Shown here: piece by piece, positions 46,288 through 56,799 of the stretch
Numbering within the stretch: position 1 is the first letter of the stretch
How the letters are laid out: the number at the start of each line of letters is the position of its first letter
Assembly: GCA_950295325.1 (NCBI GenBank)
Contig: OX485803.1
Location: 42,115,554-42,179,553, forward strand
Origin: Polytrichum commune
Lineage: Eukaryota; Streptophyta; Polytrichopsida; Polytrichales; Polytrichaceae
Direction: 5' to 3'
DNA: 64,000 nt
Notes under the pieces: generated by a model
Seen by the model: only the letters and a program-made list of their open reading frames with translations
Told to the model about the DNA's origin: nothing
Database searches by the model: none
Made by a program: the position numbers and the translations under genes

Positions 46288-47029
46288 CCCTTAAATGACA
46301 CCACCTTAGGTGCTAATCAACCATCCACTAATTTCTTCTTCCTTGCACTTTGGCTAAATGATCTAACCTACACCGCTAATGAACTAAACTAATCTAACAC
46401 ACACTACTCTAAGAGCTACTTACTTCACACACCTTGTCTCAAGCTCTAAGAGCTCACCCCCTTTAGAAACAATGAGAGAGAGAGCTTAACTAATTAACTC
46501 CACTAAAACTAATAACCTACACACGTGGCTCAAGCTCTTGAGGACTTGCTCTCTTGAGAGCGCTTGATGGAGAGAGTTGTAAATGAGAGAGAAAACACCT
46601 TAAGTAGCAAAGAGGGAGAGAGGGAGAGAGAGGTGAGGATAGGGTGAGAGGATTAGCACCTCCAATCACAATCCCTTAACCTTCACCTCTAAAGTAGGGA
46701 CTAATCCCCATCCACCAAGCTTCCTTCTTCCTAAACTAACAAGGTGGATCCAAAAGTGGGCATTTAACCCGCGGAGCTCACCTTGCTTCACCTTACCCCC
46801 TACTCACATAATCAAGGCATTATCCTATTGAACTTAACCCTTGAAATAACCACCCAACACATTCTAAAGCCTAAACTTAAATCCAAATCACACTTCACTC
46901 TTTTTATGTTTTGTGAATAATCATAACACATCAAAGTCAAACTAAAATTGGTTTCGAAGAGTTAATCACCACATGTGGGCACCATTTTGGGCTCACAAAG
47001 AGTTATGGCTTAAAACAAAACTTGAAAAG
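46288..47029. other. Spacer, no gene seen
   Basis: AT-rich with GA-rich simple sequence at 46610-46640. No frame of interest. Confidence 0.4.
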
Positions 47030-47447
47030 AATGGGCTAGCCCAACTATAGCTAGATTGAGGCCTAAAAAATATGGGCTAGCCCAACTAGCTATTAGCTAA
47101 CTAAAGATAGGTCACATAGCTCAATTGGGTCAAGCTAGATGAGGTAGCCAAGTTGCGTGGAAAACAACATTGCATTTAGACTTGTAACATATGGCGATAC
47201 ATATGAGGAGCTGCAAATAGAGGATGATGATGGTTTGTTGGTCGAGAATGGCGAGCAACATGAATTAGACATCGATGACACTAAATGATTTCGACTAGTA
47301 TGAAATATGATTGTATTGATAAAACGACACCTCCTTGAATTCAACATATGAGCTAGTTATGCTAGCTTTTCATATTAGCTAGCCCATCTATATGGCAAGA
47401 TTGAGGCTTGAAAAATGTGGGCTATCCCAACTATGGCTAGAGCAAGG
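47030..47447 (+). repeat. ~41 bp GGGCTAGCCCAACTATGGCTAG minisatellite, left block, with a small ORF remnant
   Basis: Units of the form 'tatggctagattgaggcc' + 'taaaaaatatgggctagcccaac' occur at 47030-47100 and 47395-47447, the same repeat that resumes at 58928-59095 beyond the retrotransposon. Between the two blocks a plus-strand frame (about 47147-47288) reads FRLVTYGDTYEELQIEDDDG and ends at a TGA. It could be the acidic tail of a transposase, but it is too short to assign. Confidence 0.55.
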
Positions 47448-47757
47448 TGTCACGGTATGCGGTGTCGGCGGCCATACCTCATCCGTGGAGTTTCTACATT
47501 TAGACTTGGATGGATAAATCTTAAGAGTTGGAAAGGTGCTCCTAAATGAGGAGTCTCCTCCTTAGCTTCGCATTCTTGCTAAGTCAAGCCTAATGAGTGA
47601 GTGTGTGAAGATTGCATGTTTTTGTAATGAAATCTTCAGTTTCTCTCCCCTTACTTACAATTTTATATTTTCCCGTGGTAGATTGAAAGATAACTTAATT
47701 CATAGTGTGCATTTGAAAAGAAAATTAAAGCTCATACTAGGGTTTGATTCTCTTCCT
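47448..47757 (+). repeat. 5' LTR (partial)
   Basis: Starts TGTCACGGTATGCGGTGTCGG and matches 58489 onward in order ('tcggcggcca', 'ggtgctcct', 'gaggagtctcctcctt', 'gattgcatgtttttgtaatg', 'actagggtttgatt'). Homology stops near 47757, so the 3' end of this LTR is replaced or deleted. Many substitutions separate the two LTRs, so the insertion is old. Confidence 0.7.
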
Positions 47758-49001
47758 TCTCACTTGGCAAAAATCCTTCATTTTTCTTATTTTTTTTTCA
47801 TTCTTGATATATAACACGCAAGGGAGAGCATGAGGACAAGGAGTGACGAAGTTGCGGAATGTTGGAGCAAAGAAAACCGCAGAGTAACAAAAAGAAGAAT
47901 GCTTGCTTCGGAATGACACATCAAGGTGAATTATGGTGATGAATTCTTGAATTGTCCATGAAATTTCTTGTCATTTCATCGCTTGCAAGCTTCAATTCGC
48001 GCCATTGAGCTGTAAAAAAAAATCTTGGTTCGGATTGACGACAAAATATTGATTAAGAAAAGAGAAAAAAATCAAAAATCAAAGGTGCGGGAGAGCCGAC
48101 TTCGGGAGCTGAAGCCCTTAGTCGGCTCTGCTGCAACTTACTAGCCTACTAGCCAAGTTGTGGGGCCTGGGCGCGGCTGGGCCCTCCCTCCTAGCTCCCC
48201 CAACCTTCTAGCCTACCCCCTTATCCCACGGATTCCAGGGATTTATTAGGGGGAGGGTGAAATTTCTATATTGTAGTGAGGAGATGAGAAATGTGCTTAT
48301 GTGTGATTTCTTTTCCGCGGCAATGGGGATATTTCACGCTTGACCACCAAGCATATGCAAGTGTCAGTTGCGCATTGTCACTTTTAATTTTAGCTTAAGT
48401 ATTGTTTGACAAAGAATATCGAGTACTACAAGTGCATTGCTTTTTGTATTTCGTAGTGGTATCTTCCCACGTGGCGGGTTGTATTCCTGGAAATTGCCAG
48501 CATTGCTGCATTTTTTGTTGTGTTAATTTGTGATAATGTATCGTGGAGTTGAGGTCGGACTGATGACTAACAAGACCTTTGTATTTACATCAAGTGGGCC
48601 ATGCTTGTATTCTTTAATGATGAGGTTGGGTTGATAACCAACATACTATAAAGTTGGTGGTGGTTGCATGTACAAATTGCCTTTCATATTTTTTATTTTT
48701 ATCTTGATAACATACATACGTTCTTTAGCTAGGAATCATTGACGATATAGAAGAGGGGACGTAACAAGGCATTTGAGACCGATTTTCCGTTCGAGTAGGA
48801 ATCATTTTCCTATAAAATTGGAAAATTTGGTTTAGAGCATGGACGAGAGAGAAGCATCAACGTAATAGAAATTTTAATGACTGATATGCATTCGAGTTTT
48901 TATTCTAACATATGAAATATGAAGCGCTTCAAACTTATAAGCAGTGGAAGAATATTCATTGGATGGAGTTATGCTAAGTAGAGCGGTACTAGGAGAGTCA
49001 A
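47758..49001 (+). other. Untranslated leader of the retrotransposon
   Basis: No open frame of note. A 10 bp-stem hairpin AGAGCCGACT/AGTCGGCTCT lies at 48092-48129. A primer-binding site could not be chosen because the LTR/leader junction is lost. Confidence 0.4.
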
Positions 49002-50060
49002 ATGAAGTTGGTTCTCGCATTGAAAGAGTGTGCGACTGCTAATTTATTAGCCGCTCTTGTGCTTAAGATAGAGCAAACAAAGGACATCTTTATAGTGGAT
49101 GTGGAAGGGCCTTTCTATGGTGAACCTAAGAAGAAAGTTTCTGCTTCTGTACCTATGAATACGTCAAGCCCGATCTTTATTTTTCTAATGTTATGCTTAG
49201 GCTACCCACGCGGCATTAGGTTCTTAAGGGGCTCCGCCAGAATTTGATCCTCTGTAGGAATCTTATTTTCATTTGGAGGAGGAATACGGTAGTTTTTGTC
49301 AGAATCAAATGCAACGGATTCAACATTTCAGGCAGAAGAAAGACGATACGCCTTGTACCATATATACGAGGTTGGTCAAATTTGCCAAGGAGTCTGGAGG
49401 TATTTTCGCAGAGAAGCAATTGGTGAAGGTTTTTTTTGTCAAAGGTAAACAAATGCCTCATTTAGCATTGCCTAAAATTATTATGGGTTATGGTGGGCGG
49501 ACAATACTTGCAAAGGCATTCATTATTGTGGAGTAGTGTGATCGTGCAATGTGCGAGCATGATGTCACTTACTTGGTATCCTTGCTATTGGATTCTAGCA
49601 AATTCCAAAGAAATTTTGTTGTAACTAATAAATTTATCAGAGTCAGAGATAAACAAGACCTTATATTAATGGTCTTGTTAAGAGTTTGACCACGATAAGA
49701 AGGATTTTCCTTCGAAGCAAAAGAAGGACCACACTGTGAATCATCCAAAATGCAAGCCAACTGTCTCCACTAAGGACTCAATAAAGGAGGTTATGACACT
49801 TTACCAAAGCAGTGGAAGTGTTCCTATTGTGGGCGGAACAATCACGTGGTGGAAAATTACTTCGCTCTTCATCGAGAAAAAAAAAAGTATTTCTTCCGAA
49901 CGAAAAAAGCGTTGGAGGCGAAAATTGGCATCTCAGAAGAGAGGTTAAAAAATTTGGCGTCATCTGACCAAATCTTGGAAACACTGGCTCAACCGGAGCT
50001 AAGGTTAGATATTCTACTCTGGGTTATTATATGTTTTGAGCTTCGGGCATGGTCGTAATT
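49002..50060 (+). pseudogene. gag (capsid/nucleocapsid) relic with CCHC zinc knuckle
   Basis: Frames read QKKDDTPCTIYTRLVKFAKE and ALPKIIMGYGGRTILAKAF, a gag-like helical region. They are followed by Lys-rich KKDFPSKQKKD and a zinc knuckle CSYCGRNNHVVENY, with C at 49819 and 49828 and H at 49843. The fourth ligand is Tyr (49858-49860) instead of Cys. Gag would package the element RNA. Several frame changes (near 49250, 49540 and 49700) show that it cannot be translated. Confidence 0.65.
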
Positions 50061-50530
50061 CTAGTATGTAGACTTCAAATCTGGCGACCGACATGATACA
50101 CACGTTAGCATCCAAAGTGTTGCACACACCTTTGTTCACAGTGATGCAATGTCTAAGGTTTTCCACCTAGCAGGTAGAATTTGGAAGGGAATGCATCATT
50201 ATCATCTCTAACTGTGGCTCAAGCCACCGTAAACTTTCTTGTCACTAAGGATCCCGTGGAAGCGGTTAAACGGCGAGCGAGACTTACAGTGGAGGCTATT
50301 GTTTCTTTTGACGCAAACATCCCAGATAACAGGGGGTCAACCACATTTTATAACTCACCAAAATGCGTGGAAGCAGTTTATTTGTCAAATGAAGCTGCTA
50401 AATCTGCACGTAAGCGTCGAGGCATTTCGACCCAACGTCCTACATATGGTGAATGACACCAACATTTTGGTGGTTAGTTGCTTGGGGACAACCTCGGGGG
50501 GTGCACCTTTCATTAAAACCTAGAATCACG
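50061..50530 (+). pseudogene. gag-protease linker remnant
   Basis: Two overlapping frames (50181-50456 and 50239-50523) of 90-94 codons. The first holds TVAQATVNFLVTKDPVEAVK. No catalytic motif is visible. They probably belong to the polyprotein between gag and protease. Confidence 0.35.
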
Positions 50531-50734
50531 TGCGTTCACTGCATACTCTAAAAACCCCCTATATACAAGTTATTTTTTGTGAAATGAAGTAATACACATA
50601 CAATTGCCACAATAAATATACAAGTGACAATATGTATACACAAAAATAATCCATTCATATATAGTCATTAACATAAGTATACAAATATACTTTTGAACAA
50701 TAATCAACCCCTATAATATGTATAACAAAATATC

Positions 50735-51760
50735 CTAGCTTTCATCAGCAAAGTCGTTGAAAACTTTTTCATCTCCTGGATGTAACTCATAAACATTTGA
50801 TTCACCAATATATGTCATTATAGCCAATGCAATTATTGTCTCTAAGTCTATCATCAAATGATCAGTAAGATCATATGTCCACTTGTTGTTAGCCCCTTTT
50901 AAATACCAACATAAACCAATCTCCACGTTTGATGGACGGTCCATCAAGTCAATTGGATCCTCGGGGGGGGGGGGGGGGGGCAGTGTGTTAAAAAATTAAG
51001 GATATAGGTGCGAACAACCACTATTTTACAGGGGGGTATTACTTTCAATTCTTTTTCTTTTTTCACATGCTATCATTATGTGATTTTCTACTTTGGGTTA
51101 ATAGAAAAATGGCTTGCATTACTTATAATTCCAGATGACCTATTATCCCATACCCTATAGTACTTTAAAGATGTCCAGTGCCATTTTTGATACCTTATAT
51201 TACTCTTAAGTCCATTTATAATTTTTTGCCCCCATGTTTTTAAAATACCCTATCATTTGTTCGCACGTATATTGCTACTCCAACCAATGAGTACCCCCCC
51301 CCCCCGAGATTGGATCCCTATACTCCACCCAACGATTACCAAACTTCCTCCGTATCTTATAAACTCTCCCAACAAACCAAACATGAACTCGAGTAGATTT
51401 TTTTGGCCTACCTCGTTTTTTCACAGTTTTAGTTTTAGGTGTGTTCAAAAAACACACACCACAGTCACAACCAAGCTTTAACAAAGTGTCATGGTTTCCA
51501 ACACTCTGGAGTTTAGGCTTCATATATAATATGCCAGCTCTAATTCGAGTCAACCGATCTTTAGACAAAGAAGGATTGCCTTTCAATTGACTAACAAGTG
51601 TACTTTTAAAAATTCTAGACTCCCCTACCATTACATAAGCCACAGTTGACTTTGCATTTGATAGAGACGGAATTTCAGAACGAGGCCATGACAATGTCAA
51701 GACTTTCGGTGATTCCCACGGCAGCAGTAACCGTAGGGACGCTGAGAAGCGCTGGAAGCA
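50735..51760 (-). pseudogene. Unknown AT-hook-like ORF, split by a 348 bp insertion
   Basis: The minus-strand frame runs from about 51760 through LTRIRAGILYMKPKLQ, LGCDCGVCF, KKRGRPKKSTR (AT-hook-like) and WFVGRVYKIRRKFGNRWVEY to the insertion at 51308. It resumes at 50960 with DLMDRPSNVEIGLCWYLKG and ends at a stop near 50735 (...FNDFADES). Across the insertion the frame is continuous if one copy of the 9 bp ATTGGATCC duplication is removed. At least 210 residues; the start is not clear (first Met about 30 codons in). The family is not recognised. It is antisense to the retrotransposon and lies between gag and protease, so it probably arrived as a separate element. Confidence 0.5.
50961..51308. 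mobile_element. 348 bp MITE with poly-G termini and 9 bp target duplication
   Basis: ATTGGATCC is present at 50952-50960 and 51309-51317. Ends are TCGGGGG(n) and (n)CCCCGAG. Further in, GATATAGGTGCGAACAA and its inverted near-copy (TTGTTCGCACGTATATT) extend the terminal repeat to about 70 bp. A 9 bp duplication fits Mutator-type elements. The homopolymer ends are unusual and may include sequencing slippage in run length. Confidence 0.7.
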
Positions 51761-52219
51761 ACAGTTGAAAGAAGGAAAAATGAAGCAGTTGTCGGCAAAA
51801 GAAGTAGGCTATGCGAGAAAAGAAAACAAAAACCTTCAGCGCCCGACAAAAAGAGAAATCAAAAACCTAGGGATGGGAGGGGAAAAAGGTCCTTGTTACT
51901 TTGAGCTGAACGAATCATTTCAAAACCCTATTACTGCCTCTTTCCCCGATATTACCTTCACACCTTGTACATGGTTCATACTACCCTATAAGGTTGCTAA
52001 CGAAAATCGTTAATCCTAGTTAATCCTAATTTCATCCAATATGAAAACTTATGATATGTAGTATAGTAACAGTACCATACAAGTACAATTATTGTATACT
52101 TTTTAAAGGCCTTCCATATATGTACGTAACTATAAATTATAACATGTATACCATATATATACGTAATACGGCAAGGTCCAAATCAATACCCCTCCTGTGC
52201 ACTCACGTATACTCGTACA
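51761..52219. other. Non-coding segment between the AT-hook ORF and the protease
   Basis: Purine-rich at 51760-51890, then AT-rich. The 82-codon plus frame (51765-52013) is lysine-rich and unrecognised. It is probably part of the foreign insert or its promoter region. Confidence 0.35.
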
Positions 52220-52549
52220 TGTTTAGTACAGTGCACCCCCCGAGGGGACAACGCCATTTGGGTTGCTCCCCAGTGTGTAATGATGCATTCGGGGACGAAA
52301 TCAATTATGATCAGCAAAAGGTTTGCCCAAGTATTACGGTTGATGAATTGGTTATTTGCCCATTTGCCATCATCACATTTGTTGGCCACTGGTTATATTC
52401 GGAAGCCATTACAACATAATTTCCGAGTGAAGCTTGAACATCCGCCCGCATTTCTTCTTCTCATGTGTGCGATGACAGTTGCGACCAACTACGACATTTT
52501 AGTTGGTCATCAAACACTATATTTTCTCGGTTTTGATTTAATCAACTAG
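52220..52549 (+). pseudogene. Aspartic protease of the retrotransposon
   Basis: The active-site region reads MHSGTKSIMISKRFAQ, followed by CAMTVATNYDILVGHQTLYF. In this family the residue before S/T-G is the catalytic Asp. Here it is His (codon CAT at 52286-52288), so the enzyme would be inactive even if made. The YDILVG block corresponds to the second half of the retropepsin fold. The frame is open for about 90 codons. Confidence 0.7.
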
Positions 52550-52880
52550 ACTGAGAAGGTTTGGATCCGACATGGTTGGTAGGTTGGGGACAGTTGAAAG
52601 GAATTTATTCCTCTAGCATTCGCAGTAGTTGTGACCACAATACAATTATCCATGGTTTTAGATGTGGTACTATTGTGGACCCATTGCTGAGGATCAATGG
52701 GAGAGGGCACAAAATGATGCATAGGTTCATCATCCCAAGGATCCTCTTCCTCCCTAGTATGATTCTACCGAACTTTTCCGTAAGTGTGAAGACATTGTCC
52801 CCTCTCGCGGTTCTACAACAACACCCATATGGGATATCCCATTGGCGTTGGCACATCCCATTTCATGGCGTCCAACAGAC

Positions 52881-53840
52881 AAGGGAATTAGTTTGGTGAA
52901 ACTATTTGGGGGCACCGGGATAGGATTGGCGGCCGTACTGGAGACTGATCTCATGATTCAATAGTATGTCTATGTGGATGACAATGACGTGTCCACCCGT
53001 ATAGCTTAGCACCATTTCCACTAGTTGATGGTCTTGTACCCACAATAGTTGGAGCCAACTGCCATTCGTGGTTGTTTTGCACGTCTTCCTTATGATGTAC
53101 CACTTATCAGTGAGGCAGACTTACGCAGGTTGGGCCCCATGAATATGGCAATAACAAGATGGCCATGCCAAGGCCACTCACGTGTTGGAGTAGGCCAGGG
53201 TTGGAGGATCCGAGGCCTAGTCTTTTTTGAGACCTCATCCGCTCATGTAGTGGTGGTTTGCCCACCAACCTTCTCTTCCAGAATACATATTCGAGAATGT
53301 ACCTCTGTTGGAAGACTTTTCGGACAAGGTGTTGGAAGGTAGACATTATGTTTGTCAACACCTTGGTGATCTCATTTTTGTGGATGCCGCGGGCCTTGGT
53401 TCTTATGCCCACCGGCCTCGGTGGCTTTGGACCAACCTCACACCGTTATCCACTTTAGCTACAACATTTTTTGCAGTCCCTTCACCTTCTGATAAGAGGG
53501 TGGAAGACATCTTGGATTTAAACCAAACCTCTTTGCCGGTTGTTCAAAATGATTTACTCCGGTTGGCATTAGTCAATAAAGTGGGGCACCATGGAGGGCC
53601 TAACTTTTCCACAGTCGTTTGCATTCCGCAATCGAGGGCTTGGTATAGAGTGGGATGCTCTCACCAAAACCACACCGAACCATTGGCTGACGATTGGGAG
53701 CGTGCCGTGGAATTTTGAATTGGCACCACAACAACTTTTGGCCTTTCTGAGGGCCAACAATGCTTCGTGTTGGACCAAACCATGGATCTTAAAACCATCA
53801 TATGGACTGTTGGTTTATGCCTTGCATTGCAACAACATTG
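52881..53840 (+). pseudogene. Cytosine-5 DNA methyltransferase domain of the retrotransposon
   Basis: Motifs in canonical order: motif I VKLFGGTGIGLAAVLE (from 52896; SAM-binding glycine loop); an acidic YVYVDDNDVSTR segment as in motif II; motif IV RWPCQGHS with the catalytic Cys at 53166 followed by a G-rich GVGQG; motif VI FENV (53290-53301); motif VIII-like SYAHRPRWLWTN (about 53401-53436); and a C-terminal TMDLKTIIWTVG near 53776. Motifs I to IV share one frame over about 270 bp despite four TAG stops. A frameshift separates IV from VI and another lies near 53720. Domain length (about 320 codons) suits a DNMT3/DRM-size catalytic domain, and HRxR-x-x-W-x-N resembles the DNMT3 region. It would methylate cytosines, perhaps in the element's own DNA. 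Inactive here. Confidence 0.8.
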
Positions 53841-54137
53841 TGGTGATCAGTTGTTGTCCCTGGGGACGGAGGACTCTAATCAGGGACACAACGGTCCACA
53901 TCTATAAACGAGGGAATTGAGGCCATGGTTGTAGAAGCCGAACGAATCTCTCGATTTGAGCAACAAATGATCGAAGAGCTTTGAGCTTAATGGGTTTATA
54001 CTGCTTTGGCTTCTCCGCCTCCGGTAGTGGCTTCGTCATCACATATCGGTGGTGATGAAGAGAGGTTAGACTCTATTATTGGCACTGAGGTTGGGGGCAT
54101 GGTTAATGTCCCCTCTTCTTAGTAGCAGCTAAAATTT

Positions 54138-56060
54138 GTGCCAACATCAGGTGGTTCCCCTCTAATGGAGTGGGAGACCACAAAGTTTGATGATTGGCCA
54201 TTGGAATTAGGCCTTTATCTCACTAGTGCTGAGGCATGGAAGGTACGAGCGTTCGTTTGCTCGTATCATAGGTGTTTTGTTTACAGCCTTGAAGACCTTG
54301 AAGGCTATAAAGAAAAATCCATGCACATTCAATTGGAGGACGACCATTCTATTTTTCGAAGACCTTATAGGCTATGTGTTTCCGAGAGGATTGGCGTCAA
54401 AACTCAAGAGCTCTTGGCAGCAAGGATGGTCGAACTCTCCAAGGAGGAGTATGTTTCTGCTACGGTTATGCCATCGTAGAATGATATCTTTGGCAATTGG
54501 ATAGAGAAGCGGGTGTGCGGGGATTACAGTCCAATTAACCGAAAGACGAAGTTGGTTCAATAGCCCATGCCAATGCCGGAGTTGTTCAATGTCATTGGAT
54601 TGTCTCGAGTCTTTAGCACCCTAGACTTGATATATGGCTATCACCAGCTCCCATTACTTATAGGAGATCGACTGAAAACCACATTCTGGAAGTTAATCAG
54701 AATGGAAAGGATCAACTGTACCATTGGAAATTTCTTTCATTACGCCTGAAGAATGCACCTAGTGAATTTTAGAGAGTGATGGACCAGATTCTCTCTGGCT
54801 TGTCTTTTGCTCGATGTTACATTGATGATGTGATCATCTTCAGCAAGACAACACATGAGCATGTAAGACATCTACAAGCCATTTTTTAACGGTCGCAGCG
54901 GTAGGAATTGCGTTTGCACCATGGTTGTCGCGCACCTCTCCATGAGGAGTGCCCGAAACACCATGGGCACAAGGGGGACCCCGGAGTGACACCCGGGACT
55001 TGTGGCGCCGTTGGTGAGAGGGCCCAAGTGATCCTAGTGTGGGCGAGGGCCCCGGGCGTTGGGAACGCCTCCCACCCATGGAGACTAGGAGGCACAAGGG
55101 TAAGGCCATGAGCTATGCGTAGCTCATGGCGTGGTGATTCTAGAATGCTCAAGAACACCTCAATCAGAGGTGTGAGCTAGGAGTTATGGCCATTTGAGTG
55201 GGGCGCTGTCCCGGGACAGCGCCCTGGTACAGCAGTGCCTGGGAGTGATTCCCGGGACTGCAAAGGTTCAAACAGGCATAACTTCCTCAAGACTTGCCTG
55301 AATGGGGCAAGTGAGGAGTCCATCGGCATGTACGTGAAGCGTAGATGAAGATGAAGTGGTTGGTTGTTATGATCAGACATCATACAAGGAAGTTATGATG
55401 GTCTGAAGTTGCTGGGGGCTTCTAGGCCCAGCGGCTAAGGGAAAGTGTCCACTTGGCCCCAACTCTTGGTAGAGAGACAAGAGGTTGGTTGACGGTGGGG
55501 TAGGGGCCCCGCGTAGAGTCCTAGAGGCTTATATGGGTGAGGTGGTGTGGCCTCACCCACCCGAGGCCGAACGGCAAGGCTTCCATGGGCTTTGGCCTAT
55601 TGTGAGGCCATAGTTGCCTAGTATGGTTCGGGTTGTTGTAGTGTTGCTCCGGCAACGCGATGATCAACATAAGATTGGACTTCCATGGATGGAAGTCCAC
55701 ATTGGGGAAATGGGTTACCGATTAAGGGGTGAGTCCCGAAAGCAAAGTAGGAGGGTTGGCTCCCTCCTATGAACTATTGGTCCGGGGTAAGAGGAGCTAT
55801 CCATTAGCATGGCGGAATGCGAATGGTTAGCGCTCGTAACCTTTGCTAGAAACGAAAATTGGCAAGATTGCTAAAGGGGCTAGCAAGGGTTGCGACAATG
55901 GCAAGTGCAAGTATTTTCATGACCGACTAACATATCTAGGTCATATGATTATCCAATAAGGTCTTGGGGTGCAGCAAGCTAAGGTAGACGCTTTGCAAAA
56001 GATTTTGGCACCGGTCGATGTGCCGAGACTTTGTGCTTTCTTTGGTTTGGCGAATTCCTT
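54138..56060 (+). pseudogene. Reverse transcriptase of the retrotransposon (interrupted)
   Basis: The pre-RT segment FVYSLEDLEGYKEKSMHIQL is followed by FRRPYRLCVSERIGVKTQEL, VIGLSRVFSTLDLIYGYHQL (first catalytic Asp) and CYIDDVIIFSKT (intact YIDD, about 54820). The frame enters ELRLHHG at 54905-54924, is cut by a 973 bp insertion, and resumes with GKCKYFHDRLTYLGHMI and AKVDALQKILAPVDVPRL. Stops at 54478, 54561 and 54748 and frameshifts show decay. The YIDD acids survive. Confidence 0.85.
54925..55897. mobile_element. Solo-LTR-like insertion in the RT gene
   Basis: About 973 bp between two ATGG copies (54921-54924, 55898-55901). Its ends are TTGTCGC / GCGACA, so TG...CA termini with a short inverted repeat, as for LTRs. 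Removing it with one ATGG restores the reading frame through LHHG-KCK. It is GC-richer than the host element and has no coding frame; a TTATATGG word near 55530 could be a TATA box. A complete internal region is absent, so a solo LTR is the simplest reading. Confidence 0.65.
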
Positions 56061-56179
56061 TGTCGATTTGTTAAGAACTTTAGCTTGATCGCCAAACCTC
56101 TCACCATTCTGACAAGCAAGGACCTACCTTGGAGTTGGGGTCGTGAACAACAACAAACATTTGAGACATTGAAATAGAA

Positions 56180-56450
56180 ATTGGGTGCGGAAAAAACAAC
56201 ACTACGAAGGCCAATTATTCGTCCTATGAGGGAGAAGCGTTGGCGGCGGTGTGGGTTATTGCCCATTTCCGGCTCTATGGTCAACATTTTACTTTAGTGA
56301 TTAACTATCAGCCTTTACGGTGGCTCATGGAGTCGGATAAGCTTATTGGCAAGCTTGCCAGGTGGGTCTTATTATTCTAGGAATACGACTTTGAGATGGT
56401 ACATCGATGCCGGTATTACCAACTTCGATGCAGATAGATCCTCACGCAAT
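56180..56450 (+). pseudogene. RNase H domain of the retrotransposon (5'-deleted)
   Basis: LGAEKTTLRRPI runs almost directly into NYSSYEGEALAAVW, then FTLVINYQPLRWLMESDKL. The first strand with its catalytic Asp is deleted between the two. The tail LARWVLLF and the following tether are frameshifted. Confidence 0.7.
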
Positions 56451-56799
56451 TCAAGTCCTTTGGATGAGGATTTGACCGGAGGCAAATGGCATGGGGATTT
56501 TTAATGAAAGGCGATTCCAGGTTGGCACACAGTTGTTTACCTTACTTTGTTTTTAGCGTTGCTACTAAGGTTCCAATACAGGGCTCGGATGATGAGATTG
56601 ATCAACCTCAAGCTATTGCGGATATATGGGAGGACCTTCCCGTATTGCATAAGCTTCAGCAAGGGATTTTTTTCCTTATCTATCTCGGCAATTGAAAGGG
56701 ATGGGATTGGACATTGAATAACAAGGCTCCGTTGGAAAAAAAACAGATTTATTATTTCGATTATGATTGGATGAGACAAGGTGTATTATTCCTACACTG

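Noticed and set aside
51275-51700. Complete 141-codon minus-strand gene
   Set aside because: Its last residues (GGGG..) are encoded by the inserted MITE end; the true continuation lies beyond the insertion at 50960.
54840-55158. Minus-strand frames of about 90 codons in the RT insertion
   Set aside because: They are in GC-rich LTR-like DNA, Pro-rich, and without motif.
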